Origin: Allosaccharopolyspora coralli
GTDB taxonomy: Bacteria; Actinomycetota; Actinomycetes; Mycobacteriales; Pseudonocardiaceae
Direction of reading: 5' to 3'
NCBI RefSeq assembly: GCF_009664835.1
Contig: NZ_CP045929.1
Span: forward strand, 1,240,001-1,304,000
DNA length: 64,000 bases
Shown: positions 8,447 through 16,319 of the stretch, piece by piece
Numbering within the stretch: position 1 is the first letter of the stretch
Layout: each line of letters starts with the position of its first letter
Position numbers and translations under genes: made by a program
The notes under the pieces: model-generated
The model's database searches: none
Seen by the model: the letters and a program-made list of their open reading frames with translations, nothing else
Told to the model about the DNA's origin: nothing

Positions 8447-8863
8447 ATGGCTGAGCGGAACGGGCCGATCGTGCGGATGCCGCTGCGAGTGCGCTACCAC
8501 GAGTGCGACCAGCAGGGGATCGTGTTCCACGCGCACTACCTCGCCTACGCGGACATGGCCTCGTTCGAGGTGTTCAAAGCACTGTTCGGCTCGCACGCGG
8601 TGTTGCTCGAGCGCGGAGTCGACGTCGTGGTCGCCGAGTCGACCGTCCGGTACCTGGCGCCGTGCCGGTTCGACGACGATCTCTCCGTCGAGCCGCACGT
8701 CGAACGCCTGGGCACGACCTCGCTGGCGCTGCGCTACGAGATTCGCCGGGACGGCACGCTCGCGGCGGAAGTCACCAACCGCTACGTCTGGGTCGATCCA
8801 GAGGCTCTGCGCCCCACGGCTCCACCCGGCGACGTTCGGGACGCCTTCCGCGAATTCACGTGA
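8447..8863 (+). CDS. Acyl-CoA thioesterase of the 4-hydroxybenzoyl-CoA thioesterase fold
   Basis: A 138-residue hot-dog-fold protein. The N-terminal VRYHECDQQGIVFHAHYLAYAD carries the catalytic aspartate and the family pattern RY.ECD..GIVFHA.YL. These enzymes release free acids from acyl- or aroyl-CoA, and the natural substrate is not predictable here. It is monocistronic, followed by 144 bp without a gene and then an insertion sequence. Confidence 0.87.
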   Translation: MAERNGPIVRMPLRVRYHECDQQGIVFHAHYLAYADMASFEVFKALFGSHAVLLERGVDVVVAESTVRYLAPCRFDDDLSVEPHVERLGTTSLALRYEIRRDGTLAAEVTNRYVWVDPEALRPTAPPGDVRDAFREFT

Positions 8864-9007
8864 CTCAGAGAGCGTTGTGGAACTGAGGTCGGTGGTCCGG
8901 TACCGCCGCCCCAGTTCGCGCCTCGCGGTGTTGGGGTCCTCTTTGAGTACCAGGCGTACGCGGCGAGAACCCTGCGTTGTGAGGCACGAACTCCGAACGC
9001 CCTGTCA

Positions 9008-9981
9008 GAGGCTGTCTTGGATCCCGGTGGTGGGCATGTGAAGGGCCTCTGCTAGTGATCGTGATGCCAGTCATGATCACTAACAGCAGAGGCCCGACTC
9101 AGTTTGTACCCCACGACGCCTTCGTCCAGCGCATCGGCCCGCATTCGCCGCTACCCGTCGGACATGACGGACGCCGAGTGGGCAGTGATCGAACCACTGC
9201 TGCCCACGGCGGCGTGTGCCAGCCCGGCCGGGGGGCGTCCGGAGAAGCACCACCGCCGCGACATCGTCGACGCGATCCGCTACGTCACCGACAACGGAGT
9301 GAAATGGCGCGCGCTTCCCGTGGACTTTCCGCCCTGCAAGACCGTGTACGGCTTTTTCGCTCGCTGGCGCGAGAACGGCACGGTGGAAATAATGCGTGAT
9401 GCGCTGCGTGAACAGGTCCGCCAGCAGGCCGGCCGGCGCCCGCGGCCCACCGCAGCCGCCATCGACGCGCAATCGGTGCGCGCCGCCGAAACAGTCGGTG
9501 ACTCCACCCGCGGCTACGACGCCGGCAAGAAGGTCAACGGCCGCAAACGCCACATCGCCGTGGACACCATGGGACTGCTGCTGGTCGTCATGGTCACCGC
9601 CGCCAACTTGCAAGACCGGCCCGCCGGGCGCCCTCTGCTGTCGCTGCTGCACCGCGCCCACCACAGGGTGCGCCACATCTGGGCCGACGGCGGCTACACC
9701 GGAACCCTGCTGACCTGGGCGAAAACAACCCTGGGCATCACCGTCGAGATCGTGAAAAAACTCGCCGAACAAACCGGGTTCGTGCCCCTGCACCGCCGAT
9801 GGGTCGTCGAACGAACCTTCGCCTGGATCAGCCAAGCCCGCCGCAACACCCGCGACTACGAACGCCTCCCCGAACACTCCGAGGCCTTCATCAACTGGGC
9901 CATGATCACTATGATGAGCCGACGACTGACCCGCCCACAAACGCGGGCCCCCACCCCCTAACCAAGATCAAAGACAGGCTC
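9008..9981 (+). mobile_element. IS5-family insertion sequence, complete, 974 bp
   Basis: Terminal inverted repeats are GAGGCTGTCTTGGATC (left) and GAGCCTGTCTTTGATC (right, read inward), matching at 14 of 16 positions. The 3-bp direct repeat TCA flanks both ends (9005-9007 and 9982-9984), the TNA duplication expected for IS5. One DDE transposase fills the element. A hairpin at 9043-9095 precedes the transposase and may block read-through translation. The right TCA is the stop codon of the reverse-strand SDR gene, so the element landed on that stop and regenerated it. Confidence 0.9.
9104..9961 (+). CDS. IS5-family DDE transposase
   Basis: A 285-residue transposase. The N-terminal DMTDAEWAVIEPLLP is the DUF4096 region seen in IS5 relatives, and the DDE residues fall in AAIDAQSVRAAE (first D near 119), WADGGYTG (second D near 191) and RRWVVERTFAWISQARRN (E near 232). 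The reading frame is intact, so it may be active. The TTG at 9104 gives the full frame; an ATG at 9164 is an equally good start. Confidence 0.9.
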   Translation: MYPTTPSSSASARIRRYPSDMTDAEWAVIEPLLPTAACASPAGGRPEKHHRRDIVDAIRYVTDNGVKWRALPVDFPPCKTVYGFFARWRENGTVEIMRDALREQVRQQAGRRPRPTAAAIDAQSVRAAETVGDSTRGYDAGKKVNGRKRHIAVDTMGLLLVVMVTAANLQDRPAGRPLLSLLHRAHHRVRHIWADGGYTGTLLTWAKTTLGITVEIVKKLAEQTGFVPLHRRWVVERTFAWISQARRNTRDYERLPEHSEAFINWAMITMMSRRLTRPQTRAPTP

Positions 9982-10740
9982 TCAGACGGCGGACCATCCG
10001 TTGTCGACTGGCAGGATCACGCCGTTGACGTTGCTCGCCGCGTCGGAGGCGAGGAACACGATCGCGGCGGCGATCTCGTCCGCCTCGCCGATGCGGACGT
10101 CGATGTTGGGGCCGAGGGCGGCGGGGCCGTGTCCCTCGGGGTCCGCGGTGACCTCGATGTTGGTGACCGTGCCCCCCGGAGCGACCGCATTGACGCGGAT
10201 ACCCGAGTCCCGATACATGACTGCCGCCGATTTCGTCAGCCCGGCCACACCGTGTTTGGACACGGTGTAAGCGGTTCCGGAGGCGCCGCCACGCAGGCTG
10301 GCCTCCGAAGCGGTGTTGACGATCGAGCCCTTGCCCTTCTCCAGCATTCCCGGCACGACCGCACGCAGGAGCAGGAACGGCGCGGTGAGATTGATCCGCA
10401 GCAACCGGTCCCACTCCGCGTCGGTGATCTCGTGCGGGGCGCCCATTCCGTCCATGATGCCGGCGTTGTTGACGAGAACGTCGATCCCGCCGAACTCGGT
10501 GCGCGCCGTGTTGACGACCTCGTCGACGACGGCGGGGTCGCTGAGGTCTCCTGCGACGCTCACCGCGGTGCCGCCGGAGTCGCTGATCTCCTTCGCGGTG
10601 GCGGCGCCGGTGTCCGGGTTCAGATCGGCGATGAGCACGCGGGCACCCGCCTCGGCGAAACGCAGAGCGCTGGCCCGCCCGATGCCCGACCCGCCTCCGG
10701 TGACGATGACGCCCGCTTGATCCAGACCCGATGTGCTCAC
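9982..10740 (-). CDS. Short-chain dehydrogenase/reductase (SDR)
   Basis: A 252-residue classical SDR. The nucleotide site TGGGSGIGRASALRF is at residues 14-28, NNAGIMDG near 88, the active-site serine region IVNTASEASLRGG near 140, and the catalytic YTVSK near 156. An acidic residue after the second strand (IADLNPDTG) favours NAD(H). The GTG at 10740 follows GGGAGG and is preferred to longer frames. Substrate is unknown. The stop codon is the target duplication of the adjacent IS, so the coding sequence ends exactly at the insertion. Confidence 0.88.
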   Translation of the reverse strand: MSTSGLDQAGVIVTGGGSGIGRASALRFAEAGARVLIADLNPDTGAATAKEISDSGGTAVSVAGDLSDPAVVDEVVNTARTEFGGIDVLVNNAGIMDGMGAPHEITDAEWDRLLRINLTAPFLLLRAVVPGMLEKGKGSIVNTASEASLRGGASGTAYTVSKHGVAGLTKSAAVMYRDSGIRVNAVAPGGTVTNIEVTADPEGHGPAALGPNIDVRIGEADEIAAAIVFLASDAASNVNGVILPVDNGWSAV

Positions 10741-10807
10741 GTGTGCCTCCCGATGCCGTCTCTCCGCTGGCACATCGTGCCATTCGCCTCGAACACCGAT
10801 TCGCAGC

Positions 10808-10860
10808 GGTGCGAACGGCACTTTCGCCTCATGAGACGGGGCGAGAGTGCCGTTCGCACC
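10808..10860. repeat. Dispersed palindrome family B, copy 2
   Basis: A 53-bp palindrome with arms GGTGCGAACGGCACTTTCGC and GCGAGAGTGCCGTTCGCACC, separated by an 11-base centre. It sits between the start of the SDR gene and the 3' end of the upstream beta-propeller gene on the same strand, where it could terminate the latter. Confidence 0.88.
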
Positions 10861-10869
10861 AATCGCGGT

Positions 10870-11937
10870 TCAGGTGAGGTCGACTTCGAGAGTGCCGGTG
10901 GCCAAGTAGAACGGTGCCGGTACGGGCGGCCGACGGAACCGTGCCAGCCGTTGGAGGAATAACTGTGGCCAGCGGGGTGCTGCTCGCGTGCCGGTGACGT
11001 AGACCGTCGCGTGCATGGATTCCGGATCGGCGAAGGCGAGTGCGGGACCGTAGGTTCCGCGCGCACACCAGTTCGGCGTGTCGGACACGTCGGTGTCGAG
11101 CAGCCGTCTCGGTTCCGACCAGTCGCCCCGGTCGGCGCTGGGGTGAGGTGCGGTGATCCACCACAGCCCCTGCCCGGGGAAGTCGCGGACACCGTGGAGG
11201 TTCGACCCGCGTGCGAGAACCATGACCCAACCGTCGCGGCCTCGGGCGAGCGCGTTGTCGAAGAAGCCCTCGGACGAGTCCGCGAAGACCCGCGGCGGTG
11301 ACCAGTCGGTGAGTCCGTCCTCGCTGTCGACGCAGCGCAGTTCGTAGTCCGGTTGTTCGCCGGGGCCGATCTCGTGCGGATTCGCCTGATACCACATGCG
11401 GTAACGACCGTCGGTGTGGATCACGAAGGGTTCGAGCACGCTCGCCCGTGGAGCTTCGCCTTGCAGGACCGGCTCGTTCCTGCGGTGCCAGCTCCCGTCC
11501 CGGTACTCGAGGACACCGATCGAGTAGCGGCTCTTGGGGCCGTAGTGCTTCGACGTCGCGCGGCCGGTGTAGTAGATGCGTGGGCCGTGTCGGCCGGATG
11601 CGGGAACATAGCTCGGGGTGTGCATCCCGGCGGCGTCCCATCCGTCGCGCGGCGGGTCCGCTGTGAGTGCGGTGACACGGTTCTTGCCGTCGTGATCGAC
11701 AATCCACGGCCCTGTCGCGAGTGAACCGTCATCGGAAAGCCTCGCCCGGTAGAGGCGATTACGGAACCCGGTCGAAAAGCCCCCGAGAAAAAGCGTCCAG
11801 CGACCGTCGATGCGATGCACATCCGGGTCACCCACGCCGAGAAGTCCGCGAGGCATCGGACCGTCGACCATGTCCCAGAAGACCTGCATCTGGGAACTGC
11901 CTTGTGCCCGCCACGAATCCGGGCGTGACGTCTGCAT
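10870..11937 (-). CDS. Five-bladed beta-propeller protein of the GH43/GH32-like superfamily
   Basis: A 355-residue protein that resembles glycosidases of the five-bladed propeller class. The repeated blade pattern is visible in DPDVHRIDGRWTLFLGG, GPRIYYTGRA, EPFVIHTDGRYRMWYQAN and ARGRDGWVMVLARGS. The first-blade aspartate (GVGDPDV) and the EPFV motif match the usual positions of the acidic residues. No signal peptide is seen, so a cytoplasmic or unconventional role is possible. A start at an internal ATG near 11889 would remove 16 residues without harming the fold. Confidence 0.65.
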   Translation of the reverse strand: MQTSRPDSWRAQGSSQMQVFWDMVDGPMPRGLLGVGDPDVHRIDGRWTLFLGGFSTGFRNRLYRARLSDDGSLATGPWIVDHDGKNRVTALTADPPRDGWDAAGMHTPSYVPASGRHGPRIYYTGRATSKHYGPKSRYSIGVLEYRDGSWHRRNEPVLQGEAPRASVLEPFVIHTDGRYRMWYQANPHEIGPGEQPDYELRCVDSEDGLTDWSPPRVFADSSEGFFDNALARGRDGWVMVLARGSNLHGVRDFPGQGLWWITAPHPSADRGDWSEPRRLLDTDVSDTPNWCARGTYGPALAFADPESMHATVYVTGTRAAPRWPQLFLQRLARFRRPPVPAPFYLATGTLEVDLT

Positions 11938-12112
11938 GGAACGCGACCTCCGTGACCGCAGCTCCGCTGCGTCGGTGACTCCCCTGCGGCTCAGGTAGGT
12001 CGATGACGGCGATGCTAACAGCGATTTCCAGTTCCATCGGCCGTTTCGCGCATGCCAGGCTGGGGTTCGCCCCTGCCCGCGTCACACTCGGGCTGAAGAA
12101 GGGAGGGGCTGT

Positions 12113-12748
12113 ATGACGGCCGCGAACGACCGTGCCGAACGGTGGCGGCGCCACTGGGACAAGAGCGCACCGTCCTACGACCGGACCATGGGAGTGTGCG
12201 AGCGGCTGCTGCTGTGGGACAGCCGTGACTGGGTCTGTTCCCGCGCGAGCGGCGAGGTTCTCGAGGTCGCGATCGGAACGGGTCTCAATCTCGCATTCTA
12301 TCCCGGCGAGATCGCCTTGACCGGGATCGAGTGGAGCCCGGCCATGCTCAGCCGTGCCCGGCAGCGCAGCGGAGAACTCGGCCGGGAGACCACGCTGCTG
12401 GAGGGCGACGCGCGGTCGCTTCCGTTCCCGGCGGAGTCCTTCGACACGGTCGTGTGCACGTTCTCGTTGTGTGCGATTCCGGATCAGCCCCAGGCTGTCG
12501 CGGAAATGGTGCGGGTCGTGCGGCCAGGTGGCCGGCTGCTGCTTGCGGACCACATCGGCAGCAGCTCCCGGCTTGTGCGGGCTTTTCAAAGCGTGCTGGA
12601 GAAGGCGACGATTCCCCTTGCAGGCGAACGTTGGGTGCATCGCCCGCGGAAGGAAATCGAAGCCGCGGGACTCGAGGTCGAGTCCTCGCAGCGATTCAAT
12701 CTCGGCCTGGTGGAACGCCTTGTCGCGCGCAAACCCGAGGACAAGTGA
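12113..12748 (+). CDS. SAM-dependent class I methyltransferase (UbiE/Methyltransf_11 type)
   Basis: A 211-residue methyltransferase. The SAM-binding motif I is EVAIGTGLNLAFY near residues 50-62, motif II GIEWSPAMLSRAR follows near 72, and LPFPAESFDTVVCTFSLCAI is the post-II region. The glycine motif is relaxed relative to the consensus E.G.GTG. Substrate is unknown; UbiE-like phospholipid or small-molecule methylation is possible. It starts after the GAAGGGAGGGG box at about 12097. Confidence 0.85.
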   Translation: MTAANDRAERWRRHWDKSAPSYDRTMGVCERLLLWDSRDWVCSRASGEVLEVAIGTGLNLAFYPGEIALTGIEWSPAMLSRARQRSGELGRETTLLEGDARSLPFPAESFDTVVCTFSLCAIPDQPQAVAEMVRVVRPGGRLLLADHIGSSSRLVRAFQSVLEKATIPLAGERWVHRPRKEIEAAGLEVESSQRFNLGLVERLVARKPEDK

Positions 12749-12799
12749 CGCTGGTTCTGCGCCACGCCGCGGCGTCGGGGCACCGAGCTGAGCCGGCGG

Positions 12800-13035
12800 C
12801 CGGTCAGGTTGCGACGACGGGCGCTACTCCACTGCGGCAGGTGTCGGCTATGACATCAATCAGGGTAAGGATCCGACGCAGGCTGTGGTCTCCGGTGGAG
12901 CCTCCTTCGTGTCGGGTGCCGTGGCCTGCGGCGATCGGTGCCATGTTCGGTGGTCCGGTCGGTGTCGTCGGTGGTGCCCTGGTTGGTATCGGTTTCGGGA
13001 TCGCTGTCGATTCCGGCTGGAACCTGTTCGATTGA
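12800..13035 (+). pseudogene. Frameshifted C-terminal relic of a glycine-zipper ESX/WXG-type toxin
   Basis: No start codon or N-terminal domain is present. In one frame from about 12822 the text reads ..YSTAAGVGYDINQGKDPTQ and continues AVVSGGASFVSGAVA; after a one-base shift near 12918-12926 a second frame continues AAIGAMFGGPVGVVGGALVG and IGFGIAVDSGWNLF to a stop at 13033-13035. Both halves together resemble the hydrophobic glycine-rich tail of the intact toxin at 14705-15859 (AAAVGAMVGGPVGIVVGAGV). The relic therefore looks like the last 75 or so residues of a lost toxin next to its decayed immunity genes. Confidence 0.7.
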
Positions 13036-13065
13036 GCAGTCCACAGAGGACGAAAGGAGTGCCGG

Positions 13066-13317
13066 GTGCCCCAAGTTGCCCCGCAACCCGACAGTGCCAC
13101 GGGCGAACCGAGGCCACCACAGGCACCCGTCATCACTCCGTGGAAGAACGAGGGCAAAACCGACCGCAGGCGTGCGAAGTTCCCACAATCTCCAGAAGGC
13201 GAAGGACCGGTCCCGGAGTGGTATCAACAGACCGAGTACGGAATGTTCAAAGGGGGTTTAGCGCTGGGCGTCCTCGTGATCGCGTTCCTGTGCATTTTTG
13301 ACGGTGGCTTCTCGTGA
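13066..13317 (+). CDS. Small single-pass membrane protein downstream of a toxin relic
   Basis: An 83-residue protein not recognised by family. Residues 1-60 are polar and proline-rich with PEWYQQTEYGMFKGG, and residues about 62-78 (LALGVLVIAFLCIF) form one membrane segment. The GTG start at 13066 follows AAAGGAG with good spacing. Its place directly after the toxin-tail relic suggests an accessory or immunity role that outlived its toxin. The next reading frame overlaps its stop, as in coupled cassettes. Confidence 0.55.
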   Translation: MPQVAPQPDSATGEPRPPQAPVITPWKNEGKTDRRRAKFPQSPEGEGPVPEWYQQTEYGMFKGGLALGVLVIAFLCIFDGGFS

Positions 13318-13613
13318 ATAGCGCTCGTGGTGTCTGTGGCTCTTCGAGGGTTCTACTTCCTCGGACAGAGCCAGGGATTCTCGGCCGGTGCCGAGTGGTT
13401 CGCCCCAGCCTCAAGAGTCACGTCAGGCTGTACGAGCTTTCCAAGGTCGAGGTCGAGTACCAGGCTGGTGGTGCCTCGGTCGCCCTCACGCGACGGCAGA
13501 GGGCAGCGGCGGCGGTCTCCTCGGACGGCTACCAGGGCTTGTGGCTGGATACTTCGATCTTCCACGGAGACCTGGCGCCGCCGGAGCCGGATCGGGTCAA
13601 ATACAAGCGGTAG
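13314..13613 (+). pseudogene. Decayed immunity-like gene, C-terminus shared with the 15856-16296 gene
   Basis: The piece in one frame from about 13327 reads VSVALRGFYFLGQSQ then GFSAGAEWFA; a second frame then gives SHVRLYELSKVEVEYQAGGA, and the end reads SSDGYQGLWLDTSIF then HGDLAPPEPDRVKYKR. That last 31-residue tail matches the end of the intact membrane protein at 15856-16296 (FSDGYQGLWLDAMIFHGNL..) at about 24 positions. The join of frames and the mixed content indicate a broken, possibly recombined relic of an immunity gene. Confidence 0.65.
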
Positions 13614-13766
13614 CTTCTCTGCTCACGGAAAGTGCGAATCGGCCACGGCCCGGGTGCACGAAGCCACGGATCATCGACTGACCGAAGGGCTCAGAAGACC
13701 ACCCTGCGCAGGCCACGGAGTCACAAGCGCTGTGCGAGACTCACTCTGTTCGTTTTGCCTGGTTGC

Positions 13767-13805
13767 GCCCCCGGCAGGGTTCGAACCTGCGACCTGGAGA
13801 TTAGA
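13767..13805. repeat. Third copy of the tRNA-Arg 3' end (old attachment site)
   Basis: This 39-bp stretch matches the 3' half of the tRNA-Arg gene at 30450-30488 with one mismatch (GGAGA for AGAGA). The region 13723-13766 to its left also matches 16934-16977 closely (GCTGTGCGAGA, TTCGTTTTGCCTGG), so the repeat extends to about 82 bp relative to the 16978 copy. It is not a tRNA gene because the 5' half is absent. It marks the left junction of an older element. Confidence 0.85.
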
Positions 13806-14013
13806 TCATTCCACAGTGGACGTGTGACCACGTGTAGCCGGAATCACGCTTCGGCGAGTGCCCGATGTTGGAGAGGGTGTTGCGGGTCACTCTGTGCTGT
13901 TCGGGTGATGAGTAGTAACCCGCTCTTGCGTCGAGGCCGTGTTCGATACGGTGTGCTCGCGATGGACAGCGTAGGCAGTGTGACCGGGGTAGCTGGTCGG
14001 TTGAGGGGGAAGT

Positions 14014-14421
14014 ATGTCGCCGGGCGCGTTCAGCGCTGACGACGGGGCGGTGGCGCCTGCGGTGTTCGAACCGGAGCACTTCGACGATGTGGACGACTGG
14101 GCTGCCCAGCCTGAGCCGGACGCCGAGCAGAACGCTGAGCAGGGTGCCGAGGATGAGGGCACGGTGCTGGTGCCGACGGCGGAGTTCTCGTCGGTGGGCG
14201 ATGAGGCCGAGATCCAGTTCCGCCGCACCGATACGGGGCAGTTGGCGCTGCCGATCTACACGAGTGTGGAGTCCTTGGTGGCGTGTTGTGGGGAAGAGCA
14301 GCCATGGCTGGCGGTGACGTTGGACTCGCTGCCGGAGATCGTGTCCACGGCTGGCGCGGACGGGATCGTGCAGGACCTGCCGCTGCCTGAGATCAGCGGT
14401 AACGAACGGGGAGGGAACTGA
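14014..14421 (+). CDS. SseB-like/SAV_915-type protein at the head of a WXG secretion cassette
   Basis: A 135-residue acidic protein. Residues about 63-118 (GQLALPIYTSVESLVACCGE and QPWLAVTLDSLPEI) resemble the SseB-type domain of small actinobacterial proteins encoded beside ESX substrates. The N-terminal 50 residues are Glu/Asp/Gln-rich and probably disordered. It ends 2 bp before the next gene, so the three-gene group is one operon. A chaperone or specificity role is inferred from context only. Confidence 0.65.
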   Translation: MSPGAFSADDGAVAPAVFEPEHFDDVDDWAAQPEPDAEQNAEQGAEDEGTVLVPTAEFSSVGDEAEIQFRRTDTGQLALPIYTSVESLVACCGEEQPWLAVTLDSLPEIVSTAGADGIVQDLPLPEISGNERGGN

Positions 14422-14423
14422 AC

Positions 14424-14705
14424 GTGGGCTTTCAAGCCGATCAGGCGGACCTGGACGGGCTGTCGAACACCATCAACGAGTCGTTGAACAGCCTCAATGC
14501 GGCGGCCGGGGCTCCGGAAGGCGAGGTCGACGCGGGTGAGTCGACGGCCGCGGTAACGGGCATGATGGCTTCGCTCTACGAGTCGTTGACGACGATGACC
14601 CAGGACACACAGCAGGCGGCGGCGGAGGTCGCAGACAGCGGCGGGGTCTACACGCGCACGGATGATCAGGCGGCTTCGGGGTTGCCAACTGGGGGAAGTA
14701 ACTGA
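14424..14705 (+). CDS. WXG100-like small secreted partner protein
   Basis: A 93-residue helical protein. It has the size and heptad-rich layout of ESX-type small partners (GFQADQADLDGLSNTINESL, then MMASLYESLTTMTQDTQQAA) but lacks a clear WXG motif, which is common in the partner subunit. The GTG start overlaps nothing; its stop overlaps the toxin start by 1 bp, so translation is coupled. It probably pairs with the N-terminal domain of the next protein for type VII secretion. Confidence 0.65.
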   Translation: MGFQADQADLDGLSNTINESLNSLNAAAGAPEGEVDAGESTAAVTGMMASLYESLTTMTQDTQQAAAEVADSGGVYTRTDDQAASGLPTGGSN

Positions 14706-15859
14706 TGACCGGCGCGATCAACACCGCAGTGAAGGGCCTGCCGGACTCGTGCCGGGCGACGGCGGAAGAGTTGAGCAAGCTCAGCGCGGGATCTGATGAG
14801 GTCGGTACCGGCCTTTATCGGGTGCGCAGCGAGTCCGAGTCATGCTGGACGGGCGAGGCTGGGGACGCCTTCCGGGAGGCGATGCAGAAGCGGGGGCGGG
14901 CTGCCAGTGACCTGGCGGAGGCCGCGAGTCGTGGCCAGAAGGCGTTGGAAACCTTCGCCGACGAGTTGCAGACGGTGCGCGGGTGGGTACGTCAAGCACG
15001 CGAGGTCGCGGCCAAACACGGGCTGACGGTGACACCGACGACGATCGAGCCGCCCGGACCGGCACCTGCGGCGCCCCCAGAGGCCACCGGCCCGCCGCGA
15101 CTCGGCGAGGGCTCCCTTGAGCCAATGCTCGCGCATGGCGAGGCAATGGCCGATCACGAGCGCAAGGTGCGCGGGTTCAACGAAGCTCAGCACACCGTGG
15201 AGCGTGCGCGTAATAAGGAAAGGGACGCGCACCAGGCGCTCACAGAGGCGATGGACTACGAAAAGAACGTCTTCGAGTCCCTGAAGAGTGGTGCGTTCTG
15301 GACGCTCGTGGGCGTGAACACGTCTATGGTCACAACGCCGCAGATCAGCGCGGACAAGTTCGCCGCCAAGGCGGAGGGATTCCACGCCAAGGCCACCCAC
15401 GCCGCTTCGGCCGCGCAGGATGCGGCGTTGACTCCGGCGCAGCAGCGGGCGCAGGCCGCGAAGGCGGGCAAGATGTCGAGCAGGGCCGCGTGGGCCGAGA
15501 AACAGTCCGCGAAGTCTCAGGTCGTCATGGATCGGCTGCACAGCCGGACCGGAATCAGCGGTTCGGCTTCGCGCATGCTCGGCTCGTCGGTGAAGGGCGT
15601 CCCGATTCTCGGCACCGCCATTAGCGCGGGTGTCCAGATCGAGCAAGTTGTCAATGATGGGAAACCTGTCGGTAAGGCGGGGTTGAGCCTCGCGGGTGGC
15701 ACGGCTGGTGGCGTCCTCGGAGCCGCTGCGGTCGGCGCCATGGTCGGCGGCCCGGTGGGCATTGTGGTGGGTGCAGGAGTCGGTGCCGTCGCCGCGGGCG
15801 TCGGAAGCTGGCTCGGCGAGGAGGGCTACGACCTCGCAACAGAAGGCGGAGACGGATGA
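14705..15859 (+). CDS. ESX-type effector with WXG domain and glycine-zipper C-terminus (candidate membrane-active toxin)
   Basis: A 384-residue protein in three parts. Residues 1-100 are a WXG100-like helical hairpin with WTG at 48-50 (ESCWTGEAGDAFREAM). Residues about 140-280 form long alanine-rich helices. Residues about 299-375 are hydrophobic and glycine-zipper-like, with GGTAGGVLGAAAVGAMVGGP and VGIVVGAGVGAVAAGVG. Such tails can insert in membranes. No nuclease or protease motif is seen. It overlaps the next gene by 4 bp, whose product is a four-helix membrane protein suited to immunity. The toxin role is inference. Confidence 0.7.
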   Translation: MTGAINTAVKGLPDSCRATAEELSKLSAGSDEVGTGLYRVRSESESCWTGEAGDAFREAMQKRGRAASDLAEAASRGQKALETFADELQTVRGWVRQAREVAAKHGLTVTPTTIEPPGPAPAAPPEATGPPRLGEGSLEPMLAHGEAMADHERKVRGFNEAQHTVERARNKERDAHQALTEAMDYEKNVFESLKSGAFWTLVGVNTSMVTTPQISADKFAAKAEGFHAKATHAASAAQDAALTPAQQRAQAAKAGKMSSRAAWAEKQSAKSQVVMDRLHSRTGISGSASRMLGSSVKGVPILGTAISAGVQIEQVVNDGKPVGKAGLSLAGGTAGGVLGAAAVGAMVGGPVGIVVGAGVGAVAAGVGSWLGEEGYDLATEGGDG

Positions 15860-16296
15860 CCAAGGGTCAGAGAGTGCGGTTCGGAGTCCTCATCGTCCTG
15901 AACCTGGCCGCGATCGTGTGGCTGAGTCTAGGAAACCTGCGAACCGAGTTCGGGCCGCTAACGCTGTTCTTCGTCGCGGCTTCCTGCGCCTACGCGCCTG
16001 CGCGAATGATCGCTCTGTGGCGAGCGAACCGAGAAGCTCCGGTTGCCTCTCGCCTAGTGCCTCTCCGCGTGTCCATGGGGGTCACAGGCCTCATTACTTT
16101 CGGGCCCGCGATCGCTGCGATGGCAGGCTGGGCCGGAATACTCCCTGCCGTCATTTCCTTCCTCGTTGGCATGATCTTGATGTGCTGGACGACCGCGGTC
16201 TTCTCCGATGGCTATCAAGGCTTGTGGCTGGATGCGATGATCTTCCACGGGAACCTGACGCCACCTGAACCGGATTGGGTGAAGTACAAGCGATAG
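15856..16296 (+). CDS. Four-helix membrane protein, candidate immunity to the WXG effector
   Basis: A 146-residue protein with hydrophobic segments at about residues 8-25, 33-52, 70-90 and 93-115, and a polar tail ending in PPEPDWVKYKR. It starts inside the effector gene (ATGA overlap) and ends the operon. A relic of the same tail is present at 13.52-13.61 kb beside the toxin-tail relic, which supports a conserved partner relation. A membrane-resident immunity protein against a membrane-active toxin is the best reading, but nothing in the sequence proves it. Confidence 0.6.
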   Translation: MTKGQRVRFGVLIVLNLAAIVWLSLGNLRTEFGPLTLFFVAASCAYAPARMIALWRANREAPVASRLVPLRVSMGVTGLITFGPAIAAMAGWAGILPAVISFLVGMILMCWTTAVFSDGYQGLWLDAMIFHGNLTPPEPDWVKYKR

Positions 16297-16319
16297 TCGC
16301 TCACCCGGACAGCACCACG

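Noticed and set aside
8865-9080. Reverse-strand frame at the left end of the IS
   Set aside because: It crosses the IS boundary, is rich in arginine and proline, and shows no family signal.
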